NCBI GenBank assembly: GCA_009823505.1
Contig: VZQC01004706.1
Span: 540,480 to 604,479 of the forward strand
Reading direction: 5' to 3'
Length of the DNA stretch: 64,000 bases
Source: Rhizomys pruinosus
Taxonomy: Eukaryota; Chordata; Mammalia; Rodentia; Spalacidae
Position numbers and translations under genes: made by a program. Positions 1 through 11,084 of the stretch are shown piece by piece. How positions within the stretch are numbered: the first letter of the stretch is position 1; the number at the start of each line of letters is the position of its first letter. The notes below the pieces were generated by a model, which was not told the origin of the DNA, made no database searches, and saw nothing but the letters and a program-made list of their open reading frames with translations.

Positions 1-126
1 TGATTCCCCAATGTCCTGATATTCTGAGCTCGATCCTCTGGAAAAGACAGACACCCACACCTGCCCCTGACCTCCACACATGTGCTTTCTAAAATACATA
101 TGAATTTTACACCCACATGCCCACAC

Positions 127-178
<52 letters not shown>
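1..178 (+). repeat. SINE remnant and (CA)n microsatellite
   Basis: The first ~120 bases contain wording typical of the 3' half of rodent B2/B3/B4 SINEs ('ctgacctccacacatgtgc'). They run into an uninterrupted (CA)n tract at about 129-177. Such CA tracts commonly grow from SINE tails. The 5' part of the SINE would lie outside the window, so family and length are uncertain. Confidence 0.55.
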
Positions 179-560
179 ATATATACAAATCATACCCAAA
201 CATGCAAAAAAAATAATTCAATGATATTTGGACAGTGCAAACAATTTATTCCAATAAATTATCAATATGAGAAGGTGGTCAGTAAAATAGTAAGTGGTTT
301 GGACTGTTTGGACTTGAATTCATGTAGGAATATTTACAATGGTAGTATAAAAATCTATAAGCTGAAACTACTAAGGCAGTTTTTAAAAAATTTATTTTAA
401 TTTTTATTGAATTTTTACAATTTTCATGATATAATTTCATGTGATTTATGTGCCCTCCTCTATGTGGACCTCCCCTTATTGCCCTCTGCTCAAATTATAT
501 ACGTCTAGTAAATATATAAGATATAAAATATATATAGTAGATATATATATATATATATAT

Positions 561-816
561 GGCTGGAGAGATGGCCTAGCAGTTAGGAGTGCTGACCGCT
601 CTTGCAGAGGACCCGGGTTCGGTCCCCAGCACCCACATGGCGGCTAAGAACAGTCTCTAACTCCAATTCCAGGAGAACTCCAGTTCCAGGGGAATCCAAG
701 ACCCTCTCTGACCTCCGCGGCATTGCACAACATGGGCGCGCAGACCTGCACGCAAACAGTACATTCATACACATAAATAAATAAAATAAAATAAATTTAA
801 AAAATAAAATAAATAT
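561..816 (+). mobile_element. B2-like tRNA-derived SINE, long variant
   Basis: It starts with the tRNA-like head ggctggagagatggcctagc and has a pol III B-box-like ggttcggtccc. The long-variant body (aattccaggagaactccagttccagg) follows, and it ends in acagtacattcatacacataaataaa with an A/T-rich tail. It lies directly after a (TA)n tract at 541-560. Closely similar copies occur at 8.5, 18.1, 29.4, 31.5, 38.2, 43.6, 45.3 and 57.2 kb, so this is the main young SINE family here. Confidence 0.9.
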
Positions 817-1720
817 ATATTTTTTTTCAGTGTAGGTTCATCCATTGGAACCTGGTTAACTTACCAAGAGTCCCATCCTTGAAATAGACTGTCTCACCCC
901 CTCCCAGTACCCATCAGTTACCCAGACTTCCCTAGTTTGGGTTGAGGTTTCTTTCAACTTCTCCATGTCTGTGTTGGGATTTTTTCTGGTTTGACCTTGC
1001 ATGAGACTTGTACATACTTTCCCCATTGCTGTGAGTTCATTTAACTGACCAGCTATCTGAAAAACTCTGTTTCCTGAGACCATCTGCCACCTCCAGATCT
1101 TACAGTCTTCCTGTCCCTTCATTTGCAGTAATCTCTGGGCTATGGAAGATAGAAGTTTGATACAGGTGTGGTATTCCAGGATAAGCAGCTTCCTCTTCTC
1201 TGCACATTGGCCAGATGGGGGTTTTCTTCATTCATCACCATTTGTTGCATAAAGAAACTTCTTTGGTGAGAGTTGAGAGATGTGTTAATGTATGGGTTAT
1301 AATAATATGTCATTAAGAGTCAGTTTAATATTAAGAGTCAGATAACTATTTACTAGAAAACTAGTTTTAGGCTTTCTCCTGTGTCCTGTGATCTGTCTAG
1401 CTTCAGGTTACTAACTCTGATATCAATACAGGTATGGGCTCTTTAAATCCAATTAGAGAGTGGTTGGCTATTTTCATAATATTCTTGCTTCTGTTGCACC
1501 AATAGGCATATCTTAGCAAAGTTGTTGTATTTCACAAGATTCATAGCTGGGTAAGGTTGATGAATATTCCCCCCCTCAGATAGCATGCATAGCACCTTCG
1601 AGCATTATGAAAGCTATCCAACAGAGGTGAGGCTCTGAAGTCACCACCAGTCTGATTTCTCCTGTTTTGTTCAACAAGTCTTATATATAGTGTCTTTTGG
1701 AATAGAGTTTAAGATTGATG
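817..1720. other. Non-coding stretch, old repeat possible
   Basis: No gene is visible. A minus-strand open frame at 856-1122 has no recognisable domain. The text around 1450-1560 (a 'ggttggctattttcataat' stretch and surroundings) has the flavour of degraded rodent L1 untranslated sequence, but I cannot prove this by eye. Confidence 0.3.
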
Positions 1721-1726
1721 TGTGTG

Positions 1727-1762
<36 letters not shown>

Positions 1763-1965
1763 GTGTGTGTGTGTGTGATGCCATGCGTGTAATGCCATGT
1801 GTGTGGGTGTCCATGGAGACCAGAAGGGGACATTGGATCTTCTGAAGCTAGAGTTAAAAAGTAGGTGTTCTGAGCCATTTTATATGTATTCTAGGAACTG
1901 AACTCAAGACCTCTGGAAGATCAGCAAGTAATCTTAGTTGCTAAGCCATTTTTCCAATTCCCCCA
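1721..1965 (-). mobile_element. B2/B3-type SINE remnant with (TG)n
   Basis: Read on the minus strand this is an old tRNA-derived SINE. The head lies near 1950 and the 3' tail has become a (TG)n tract at about 1724-1775. Recognisable phrases are 'gtccatggagaccagaaggggacattgga' and 'gaactgaactcaagacctctggaagatcagcaagt'. It is diverged, so subfamily is not assigned. Confidence 0.6.
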
Positions 1966-2052
1966 ACCCCCCTCTCCAGGCCACAAGGCAGGTTTAAATT
2001 TCTTTAGAAGTTTTGATTGAGATGTCGAATTTGCACTAAATTTTCTAAATAA

Positions 2053-2072
2053 TGGATATATATATATCTCTA

Positions 2073-2108
<36 letters not shown>
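2053..2108. repeat. (TA)n microsatellite
   Basis: Alternating TA with two small interruptions, immediately upstream of the L1 5' region. Confidence 0.9.
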
Positions 2109-2111
<3 letters not shown>

Positions 2112-2762
2112 TGGGAGTGAATAGAGATCTGGGGCTTTACCCAGACCACCTGGAGCACAGGTAAGGGCGAGGTGCTTCAGCCAGGTGGATTATTGGGTAA
2201 ATGGATCATTAGCTTGTGCAGCTGTGGGGACAGAGTTCCCTAGATAGCCAGAATAAAGGCAGGCCTGTTGCCACCAGAGGACTCGAAAGTACCAGGGCTA
2301 AGCTAGTAACTTGTGTCTCTCCACCCCCCTAGACAGGAAGGAATGTCCAAGTGTGACTACAGTAGTGACTCCGTGGTGCAAGGCAGTACATAAAACAGTG
2401 AACCTGACACAACTCCAGTCCCACAACACCAAGCCCCACAAACAACCTAGAGAAATTGGCTGGCAGGAAGCACAGTGAGCACAGTGCTCATTTGAGTACT
2501 GACTGGATTGTTGTCTACCTGGTTTTTGGAGAACCTTCAGAACAAAAAGGGAAGAGTGAGTTAGACTTCCAATATATTACCAAAATTGAAAGCTTGAAAC
2601 TTAGACAAGTCAACACTCCATAAACAAGGAGAAAACAACACGAAGGCACCTGAAGAAAGCAAGCAAGGCAAGCCTTCAACACAGTGAAAAAACTTTTGAG
2701 ATTCACTTCAGAACACAAACAAAAAACAATCCCACGTGCCAAAAACACAATGAAAGAACAAC

Positions 2763-3410
2763 ATGGGAAAAGCACAGAATAATTCCATATCAAACTCTAC
2801 CAAGCCTATAGAAGATTCCTACAATGAGATCTTCCTAGAGGTAACCCAGGACACAGATCTTAGAAGAACAATGGTAGACATACTTAAAGAAATAGAAGAG
2901 TATAAAGAACAAATCAGAGAAATATGGAGAGAGAATGAAAAACTCAGGAAGGACCTAGAGGAAGAGAATGAAAAACTTCTGAAAGAACCAGAGGGAGAAA
3001 ATGACTAACACCAGAAGGAAGTGGAAACACTGAGAAGATCCCATGCTGAAATAAAAAAGGAAACCAACCAGTGAAGCAAGGAGTTACAGGAAGAGACTGA
3101 GAAGCTCAAAAAGGAAGTGGAAATACTAAAGTAATCACAGGATGAAATGAAAAAAGAAATAGAACATTCATCTAATCAAAAGGAAAGGAATGAAAAAAGC
3201 CTCAGAAGTAGAAGGGAGGAAGGAGAAAAAAGAATATCAGACCTGGAAGATAACACAGAACAACTAAAAAGCTCAAGCAAAGATTATGAAAACTTTAAAA
3301 ATACACAAGTGGAACAACCAGTAAAGGTGGGACACTATGAAAAGATCAAACCTCCCCATCATAGGGACAGAGGGAGGAGACGAATCCCGAGAGAATGGTA
3401 TTGATCAGAC
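2763..3410 (+). pseudogene. L1 ORF1 relic (coiled-coil RNA-binding protein)
   Basis: The first open part (2763-3008, 81 codons) starts MGKAQNNS and becomes a charged heptad-rich stretch full of Glu, Lys and Leu, as in the ORF1p coiled coil that trimerises the L1 RNA chaperone. In-frame stops follow at 3006, after which similar coiled-coil sequence resumes (3147-3404). Beyond it I do not see the RRM and C-terminal-domain wording of mouse or human ORF1p. The next ~500 bp instead resemble the inter-ORF segment known from older mammalian L1 and HAL1 lineages. ORF1p normally binds L1 RNA in cytoplasmic particles; this copy cannot make a full protein. Confidence 0.7.
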
Positions 3411-3940
3411 CTTCAACAGAATAATAGATGAAAATTTCCCCAAACTAACAAAAGACAACCCCAGATAAATACAAGTATAGAACTCCAAATAGACAAGATC
3501 AGAAAAGAAAATCCCCATGCCATATCATAGTTAAAACACTAGACACTTGAAAAAAAAGGGGGCAAACTCTGAAAGCCACAAGAGAAAAATAACAAGTTAC
3601 ATATAAGGGGAAACTCATCAGAATTACAGCTGACTTTTCAGTGCAAACTATGAAAGCAAAAAGAACATGGACCAACATATTCCCTGTACTAAATGACTAT
3701 AGATGCCAACCCAGGATAATATACCCAGCAAAAATGTCAATTATAGTTGAAGGAGAAAGAAAAAATTTTCCATAACATAAACAAGATGATAGAATACATG
3801 TCCATAAAGCCAAACCTTCAGAGAATACTTGAAGCAATTCAAAGGGCAGAGGAGAGGAGAAATTATCCACAGGAACCTAGAAAGACAAATTAATAAAAGC
3901 ATAACTGCAGAAGTAGAAACTTAGACCAAAAATTCAAATG

Positions 3941-4912
3941 GATAATAAGGTGAAAGGCAGCAACATACATCTTTCAATTATAACCTTAAATATTAATGGA
4001 TGAAGTTCCCCAATCAAAAGACACAGACTGGGAGATTGGATTAGAAAACAGAACCCATCTATGCTGTCTACAAGAAACCCATCTCACTCTCAAGGATAGG
4101 CACCAACTTAAGATGAAAGGATGGAAAAAATATTCCAAGTAAATAGTACCAAAAAGCAATCAGGAGTTGCTATTTTAATATCAGACAAAATAGGCTTCAG
4201 TGTAAAAGTAATCAGAAGAGACAAAGAGAGCCATTACATCTTTATCAAAGGAACAATTAACCATGAAGAATTCACAATCATGAATATATATGCACCAAAC
4301 TCCAGTGCACTGAACTTTATAACGAAAATTCTCCAGGAGCTCAAGGCACAGATTAACCCCAGCACACTCATAGTGGGGGACCTCAATACCACACTGAGCC
4401 CTTTGGACAGGTCAACCAGACAAAGAGTAAACAGAGAGATATCTGAACTGAACGATATGATACACTATATGAACCTCACAGACATCTATGGAATATTCCA
4501 CCCAAACACCAGAGAATACCCTTCTTACTCAGCACCTCATGGAACATTGTCCAAAATTGACCACATCCTGGGACACAGAAGAAAACCTCAACAAATAAAA
4601 AGATTTAAATAATTTCATGCATTCTATCAGACCACAGCACAATAAAGCTCAATATAAATATCAGGATAAGCCCTATTGTCTATAAGAACACATGGAGACT
4701 AAACAACACACTCCTGAATAATGAATGGGTCAAAGAAGTAATAAAGAAAGAAATAAAAGCATTCCTGGAACTAACTGGCATGACAATATAACACACCAAA
4801 ACCTATGGGATACTTTAAAAGCAGTCCTAAGAGTGAAGTTTATAGCCCTGGGTGCCTACATAAAATTAAAAAAAAAAAAATAAATAAATAATAAACAAAT
4901 AAATAAAATATA
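3941..4912 (+). pseudogene. L1 ORF2 endonuclease domain relic (copy 1)
   Basis: The longest open piece (4121-4612, 163 codons) matches the apurinic/apyrimidinic-like endonuclease of L1 ORF2p. It carries the NIYAPNSS segment and GDLNTTLSPLDRS, the L1 version of the GDFN motif, and ends with the SKIDHILGHR block. Upstream 'acccatctatgctgtctacaagaaacccat' encodes the CCLQETH block with one base missing. The domain normally nicks target DNA at TTTT/A-like sites. Stops and frameshifts inactivate it. Confidence 0.85.
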
Positions 4913-4921
4913 AAGAGCATG

Positions 4922-5465
4922 TGAGGGTTAATCCTGTTAGTCCTTGGTGTCAATATTACTGGATTAGGGATGAACAAATATGAGAAAGAGATCTTCAGAT
5001 TGGATTATCTCAAGGGGATGGCCCCCCTAAATGTGGGCATTACTTTCTGCCTGAAGCCAGTAAAAAAGGCCATGGCAGAGGGAGCTGGTCCCTTTTTTAT
5101 GCTGCTTGCCTTCTCTCTCACTGGTGAGTTTATCTTGCTGCTGTGAGCAACTCTTTGGATCCCAGCATGGACTAAGTTGGGCAGATCTCCCAGAATCCAT
5201 TGGGTTTTCAGCACCAGATTGGGACTGCTGAGTCATATAGCCTCCTGGACTGAGAAACTGCCTGGATTCTCAGCCTCTCCCATGTGGCACAGCTATTGCT
5301 GGATGACTTGGACTCTATCCCATGGTCAAATCAATAAATCTATCTATCATCTACCTATCTATTTATCTATCTATCTAGAGATAGAGATAGAGAGATAGAG
5401 ATAGAGAGATAGAGATAGATATTCATTCTATTGATTCTGTTTCTTTAGCGAAACCTGACTAATAC
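4922..5465. mobile_element. DNA-transposon-like (hAT/MER-type) insertion inside L1
   Basis: The L1 reading is interrupted here. The bases agagcatg (4914-4921) before it and agagcaca (5466-5473) after it look like an 8-bp target-site duplication, the length produced by hAT transposases. The ends gttaatcctgttagtc and gactaatac resemble the termini of common medium-reiterated rodent repeats. It includes a (TCTA/GATA) tract at about 5336-5422. No transposase coding is present, so it would be a non-autonomous element. Family name is not assigned. Confidence 0.55.
5336..5422. repeat. (TCTA)n/(GATA)n microsatellite
   Basis: TCTA/TCAT units change to GATAGA units on the same strand, inside the inserted element. 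The strand switch makes a small hairpin-capable tract. Confidence 0.8.
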
Positions 5466-5473
5466 AGAGCACA

Positions 5474-7640
5474 AATAAATGATCTAACACTGCAGCTAAG
5501 AACACTGGACAGACAACAGCAAATGAACCCTAAACCCAACATATAGGAAGAAATAACAAAAATCAGAGGAGAAAGCAATGAAATAGAACAAAGAAAACAA
5601 TACAAAAATCAATGAATGCAAAAGTTGGTTCTTTGAAAGAATAAACAGGATAGACAGACCTATAGTCCAGTTAACCAAAAGAAAGAAAGAGCAGCTCCAG
5701 ATCAATAGAATTCATGACTAAAGGGGAAATATCACAACAGACAACTAAGAGATCCAGAAAATAATATGTGAATACTTCAAAAAAAACCTATACTCTACTA
5801 AGTTTGGAAAACCTCAGAGAAATGGATGAATATCTGAAATCCTGGGAGTCACCAAAGCTTAACCAAGAAGAGACTGACAGCTTAAACAGACACACAATAT
5901 ATGAAGAAATTAAAAATGTAATAAGAAACCTCCGAACTAAAAAACACCCAGGCCCAGATGATTTCACAGCAGAATTCTATAAAACATTTAAAGAAGACTT
6001 ACAACCATTATTACTCAACCTGTTCAGAAATATGCAAGCAGAGGGATATCTCCCAAATTCCTCCTAAGAAGCCAGCATAATTTTAATACCAAAACCATGC
6101 AAAGATAGAACAAAAAGAGAACTATAGACCCACCTCATTAATGAACACAGATGCAAAAATTCTCAAGAAAATACTTACAAACCACATACAGACCCACATC
6201 AAAAAGATCATCCATCATGACCAAGTTGGATTCATACCAGAGATGCAGGGATGGTTCAACATACACAAATCAAAAAATATCATAAAACACATAAATGGAC
6301 TGAAAGACAAAAACCACACAATCCTCTCAACTGATGCAGAAAAAGCCTTTGACAAAATCCAGCATCCCTTCATGCTTGAAGTCCTAGAGAGAATTGGGCT
6401 GGAGGGATCATTCCTCAATGTAATCAGAGCCATGTACAGGAAACCCACAGCCAACATCATCCTAAGTGGAGAAAAATTAGAAGCATTCTCCTTAAAGGCA
6501 GGAATTTGACAAGGTTGCCCTTTGTTGCCACTCCTTGTCAATATAGTACTTGAAACACTTGCTAGGGCAATAAAGCAAGAAAAGGAAATTAAAAGAATAC
6601 TGATTGGAAAAGAGGAAGTCAAACTATCCTTTTTTGCAGACGATATGATAGTTTACTTAAGGAATGCTAAAAACTCCACCAGAAAACTCCTAGAAATGAT
6701 TAAGAGCTTCAGAAATGTGGTAGGATACAAAATTATCCTAGAAAAATTAGCAACCTTTCTTTACAGCAACAACAAGCAACTGAAGAAGGAATACATGGAG
6801 ACCTTTCCACTCACAATAGCCTCAAAAACAATAAAATACCTAGGAACAAACCTAACCAAAGACACCAAAGTTCTCTACAACAACAATTTTAAATCCCCAA
6901 AGAAGGAGATTGAAGAATACATCAGAAGACAGAAAGAAATCCCATGCTCATGGATTGGAAAAATTAATATAGTAAAAAATGTCTGTTCTGCCCAAATTAA
7001 TATACAGATTCAATGCACTCTCAATTAAAATCCCCAAGAATTTCTTCACTGGCTTGGAAAAAATCCTTAATTTCATATGGAAAAACAAAAGACCCCAAAT
7101 ATCCAAAGCAACCTTGAGCAAAAAGAGCAATACAGGGGGGAATCTCTATACCAGACTTCAAACTATACTACAGGACTGTAGTCATAAAAACAGCTTGGTA
7201 CTGGCACAAAAACAGACGTGTAGACCAATGGAACCATACTGAAGATCCAAACTTGAGCACATACAATTTCAGCCACCTCATATTTGACAAGGAAGCCAAG
7301 AAGACACATGGAGGAATGACAGAATCTACAGCAAATGGTGTTGGCAAAACCAGATCACCACTTGCAGAAGAATAAAATTAAACCCCTACCTCTTCACAAC
7401 AGTGAAAAGCTGAAACTAACCCATGTTCCCCTTAACAGGTGAGTGGAGAGAAAATGTGGCACATCTACAAAATGGAGTTCTATGCAGCAGTAAAGAAAGA
7501 TGGCATCATGAACTTTGCAGGTAAATGGATAGAACTAGAAGATATTATGTTAAGTGAAGTAACATAGTTCCAGAACAACAAATGGCATTCCTCATCTGTG
7601 GATGCTAGCACCAAGTACCTAGTTGTAAGGCAAACTGAGC
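5474..7640 (+). pseudogene. L1 ORF2 reverse transcriptase and C-terminal relic (copy 1)
   Basis: Open pieces at 5768-6067, 6141-6509, 6522-7028 and 6979-7242 follow L1 ORF2 order: a HPGPDDFTAEFYK block, the [14 protein letters not shown] block, [12 protein letters not shown] (RT domain 3), and the catalytic FADD at 6633-6644. The Arg of the RQGCP block is a TGA stop at 6507-6509, consistent with CpG decay of CGA. After 'cccctacctcttcac' near 7405 the sequence jumps to the extreme C-terminus (7440 on), losing about 740 bp relative to the 47-kb copy. The product would be an L1 reverse transcriptase; this copy is dead. Confidence 0.87.
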
Positions 7641-8200
7641 AATGTTAATGTTATAGTCCTTGTGATCTGAAAACTTATATTGTGTTCTTATATTGTGAAT
7701 CGCTTAACAGACTGTAGAATTAACCTTCCATTTATTTTCAGACTTTGGAATTTTGTATATGGGTGGAGGGTATGTATGCATATTTTAGAGTATTGTAAAA
7801 TCAAAATTGAAAAATAGAATCTTGAAATATGAATTGTAAATAACATACAGTTTGTTTTCAGATGATGTAAGTTTAGTATAGATGAGACATATATATACAT
7901 ATATATATATGCATGCATACGTTGAAGCAATACAAGTTGGGGGGAACAACAACAAAAGACCAAAAAAAAACTGACTGAAACAGTGAAGTTCTCCCCAAAA
8001 CAATAATCCTCTGCTTTGAAAAGACTTTTGAAAGACTCAGAGAAAGATGCAAGACATGTATGGCAGAATGCATGAACTCAGGTGGGGTCGGGGACATGGA
8101 AAGGAAAATTAGTCTAAATTGAACTGAGAAATGATGTATGATGAATGAAAAGTTTAATAACAATAAAAATATATTAAAAAATAAAATAAAATAAAAAGAT
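7641..8200 (+). mobile_element. L1 3' UTR and A-rich tail (copy 1)
   Basis: Contains a (TA)-rich patch near 7890-7912, the block 'aaaaaactgactgaaacag' that is also present after the 47-kb L1, and the tail 'gatgcaagacatgtatggcagaatgcatgaactcaggtgggg' that recurs in reverse orientation at 18.8 and 56.0 kb. It ends in aataaaaatatattaaaaaataaaataaa, so the 3' end is genuine. Confidence 0.8.
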
Positions 8201-8203
8201 TGA

Positions 8204-8419
8204 GGGCTGGAGAGATTGCTCAGTTGTTAAGACCACTGACTGCTCCAGCAGAGGACCTGGGTTTGATTCCCAACACCCACATGGTAGCTAACAACAATCC
8301 CTTATTCCTGTTCCAGGGGAATCTGGCACACTCCTGACCTCTGCAGGCAATACATGACACTGGAATACTTACATACATGCAGGCAATACACTCATGCACA
8401 TAAAATAAAAACTAAAATA
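8204..8419 (+). mobile_element. B2-type SINE
   Basis: gggctggagagattgctcag head, B-box-like ggtttgattcccaac, and a tail of aaaataaaaactaaaat. It sits just after the L1 A-tail. It lacks part of the long-variant body, so it is probably an older subfamily. Confidence 0.8.
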
Positions 8420-8519
8420 GGAAACATATGAAACTGGCTTAGATTAGAAAGATGATTTTCTGGTTATAATAATGAATTCAAGGTAAAAGTTTAAGAAAAA
8501 GAAAACAGATGGTGTTTTT

Positions 8520-8775
8520 GTTTTTTTTTAATTTTTTAATTTTTTTTTATTTATTTCTGTATGTGTATGAATGTACTGTCTGCATGTAAGTTTGTGCACC
8601 CGTGTCGCGCAATGCTGCGGAGGTCAGAAGAGGGTGTCGGATTCCCCTGGAACTGGAGTTCTCCTGGAATTGGAGTTTCAGACGGTTCTCAGCCGCCATG
8701 TGGGTGCTGGGGATCGAACCCGGGTCCTCTGCGAGAGCATCGGCTCTCCCAACCGCTAGGCCATCTCTCCAGCCC
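8520..8775 (-). mobile_element. B2-like SINE, long variant, with perfect TSD
   Basis: Reverse orientation: T-rich tail at left and ccatctctccagcc head at right. Flanked by the perfect 15-bp direct repeat acagatggtgttttt at 8505-8519 and 8776-8790, which fixes the boundaries. Full length with an intact B-box (gggttcgatccc on the minus strand). A young copy. Confidence 0.95.
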
Positions 8776-8889
8776 ACAGATGGTGTTTTTAATCCATATA
8801 ATTGAGAACAGAATACAGGCGAAGACGCTCAGAGGACAGAGATTGGAGGAAGAGAATGTGAATGAGAGTTTAAAGAAATAGTTCATCAT

Positions 8890-9790
8890 TCATGTGTTTA
8901 TTTAAAAAACATTTTTGCTAACTAATAAACAAAGATGGGGCTCTCTTTGTTGCAAAAGCTAAGAGCGCGCAAACCAGGAGGCATGTGTGCAAGTTGTGTG
9001 ACTGCAGAGCAAGTCAGTACTGTGGCAAGAGTTGGGAGCAAGAGGAGGCACTGACAAATAAGTAAATATCTTGGTTCAAAGGACTCCGTAGATCATATTT
9101 AGAACTTATTTGTTTATTTTCCACATGAATGAAATTTAATTAAAAGCATTTGTTACATTGATGATGGAAAAATTAAAAAGCCAAAGGAATGATGAGAGAT
9201 CACAGTATTGAGTAACAGCAGGAAATCACAGCTGTGCTTGGGTCGCTGGAGGGTTGCCTTGGTATGATTTGGATCTGTTTTCTTTCTCTTGGTGTCCTAT
9301 GAGCAGGTATGAACTCTAGATAATCATTGGTTTCATTATAATGATCTCATATAAGTGTATGATGTATTTTCATCTGTTCACCCTCTCCCTAGTTTCCCAG
9401 TCCTGATTGTCCCCTTCCTCATCCTAGCTTGTCCCTTTTCTACTTCCATGCCATTTTTTGGTGACCCGATGAGTTTCATTAGGGTTGCTTACTGGGTCTT
9501 AGGTGAGGGATTATTTACAGAGACATGGACAATTTACCAGTGGCTATATCATTGAATAAAATATTTTGCCCTTGAAATAGGCAACCATTAATTGTTACAG
9601 ATCTTTAGGGATGGGGGGGGGGAGTGCAGGAGCCCCTTCCCGCTGTGTGTTGTTTTCATTTTACCAGAAAGTAGATGAGGCCAGCAGAAGCAGGTGATAC
9701 TGCAAAACAATCTATGCCCAGATGGCACACACAGAAGATTAGGCATTTTTTTTCTTTCAACTTCTAATTTCCTTTTTAAGACTTACTATA
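8890..9790. other. Non-repetitive stretch, nothing recognised
   Basis: No open frame with homology. It contains a G12-like run around 9610-9622. The short frame at 9355-9555 has no domain. Confidence 0.4.
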
Positions 9791-9798
9791 GTTTAATG

Positions 9799-9955
9799 TG
9801 TGTGTATGTGTGTGTGTGTGTGTATGCATGTGTGTTTTATGTATATGCCATGCGTATGCATGTCCACAGGTCATTAGGTCCCTGGGTCTGGAGTTACAGG
9901 CTCTAACAAGTTGCCAGAGTTGGATGATGGTTTCCTAATTCCATTCCTCTACAGA
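9799..9955 (-). mobile_element. SINE remnant with (TG)n
   Basis: A (TG)n tract at about 9799-9832 followed by 'gtccacaggtcattaggtccctgggtctggagttacagg', a degraded reverse B2/B3-type SINE body. Confidence 0.5.
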
Positions 9956-10019
9956 AGCAGGAGTTTGTACTTTGCAACAATTCACCAGTTAATGAATAAT
10001 AAAGATAGTTTTAGACCTT

Positions 10020-10225
10020 AAAAATTTTTATTTTTATTTATGTGTGTGCCTGTGTGAATATGTGCCACGTGTTTATAGGTGCTGTGGAGACCAGAAGAGG
10101 ACATCAGGTCCCCTGGGTCTGGAGTTACAGGGAATTTGGAGCTGACTAATGTGTAGTGGTAACCAAGCTTGGAACCTCTGGAAAAACTGGAAGTACTCTA
10201 ACCACTGAACCATCTCTCCAGTCAT
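10020..10225 (-). mobile_element. B3/B2-type SINE
   Basis: T-rich start, then 'gtgctgtggagaccagaagaggacatcagg' and the end 'aaccactgaaccatctctccagtc', the reverse complement of a tRNA-like head. Confidence 0.75.
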
Positions 10226-10239
10226 CTTAATCTTTTTGT

Positions 10240-10880
10240 TTTTAACCCATGAATTGTCAAACCAATTGCAGCTGCAAGAACCATCACAAACATATTTAGA
10301 AGCACCAATTTTAGCAAAACAAATTTTGGTAGAAACATTTCCTAGAGAAACTTAGAAACAAATGAATCTCCTTAAAAGAAGAATTCTATGGGATCAGAAT
10401 TCTTGGAGCAACTTAGTAGTAAAATATGCAGATGTTACTGTCATTCTTAAATTTATCTCAGTAATTATTGTACTTTCCATGTCAGCTTGTATTCAGTAAT
10501 TTTGTGAAAATACATTACAATTTTATCTTTTGAACAGTGTTGAACTTTTCCCTTCTGAATATTTTATGCTTAAATATGGAAACGTTTTTGGTAAAAAGAA
10601 TTTCAAATTATTTTTAATTTGGTCCATAAAACCTGACCATAAAATATTTTCTTAAATATTGCATGATGATTTTCTAAGAAAGATGAAGTTGTCAAAACAC
10701 TACTATCCAGGTTTTATACTCAATAAATGTAAAGTATCTGGGAAAAATTCTCTTACTGGAGGGATTGGCACAGAAAAGAGCACACAATAAATTCAGGACT
10801 TACTCTCGTATGTGTCTACTTTTGTTTATTGATGTGTGTCTACCTTTGTTTATTGCATTCAGCATTTCATTTGCTTTTTA
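10240..10880. other. AT-rich non-coding stretch
   Basis: AT-rich sequence without a recognisable repeat or gene. Confidence 0.4.
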
Positions 10881-10884
10881 AAGA

Positions 10885-11084
10885 TTTGTTAATTACTACT
10901 TCATGGGTATGTATGTAAGAGTGTAGGTATGTGCATGCAGGTGCATGTAGAGGCCAGAAGAGGGCATTAGAACCCCTGGAACTGGAGTCACCATCAGGTG
11001 TGGGGTGACCAGTATACATGCTAGTCATGGGTCTTCTGGAAGAACAGCAAGTGCTCTTAACTGCTGAGCCATCTCTCCATCCTC
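10885..11084 (-). mobile_element. B3/B2-type SINE
   Basis: Body 'gcatgtagaggccagaagagggcattagaacccctggaactgg' and end 'cttaactgctgagccatctctccatcc' on the minus strand. Confidence 0.75.

Larger units (their letters stand above)
2109..8200 (+). mobile_element. Old LINE-1 element, nearly full length, decayed
   Basis: In order it shows a ~650 bp GC-richer 5' region, an ORF1 coiled-coil region from 2763, an inter-ORF segment at 3420-3940, the ORF2 endonuclease domain (about 3941-4620), reverse transcriptase domains (5768-7240), a residual C-terminal piece (7440-7640) and a 3' UTR with A-rich tail ending near 8200. A separate 544-bp element interrupts ORF2 at 4922-5465. Frames are broken by stops and indels throughout, so the copy is dead. 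A C-terminal segment of ORF2, including the Cys-rich motif, is deleted near 7405. The upstream end abuts a (TA)n tract and no convincing target-site duplication was found. Confidence 0.88.

Noticed and set aside
561..640. tRNA genes suggested by the A/B boxes of ggctggagag...ggttcgatccc
   Set aside because: These are heads of tRNA-derived SINEs. No cloverleaf, anticodon arm or 3' CCA-adjacent stem is maintained.
8561..8881. Repeated Cys/Pro-rich ORFs of similar sequence (also at 18.1, 29.5, 31.5, 43.7, 45.3, 57.3 kb)
   Set aside because: They are the same reading of the B2-like SINE in each copy, not a gene family.
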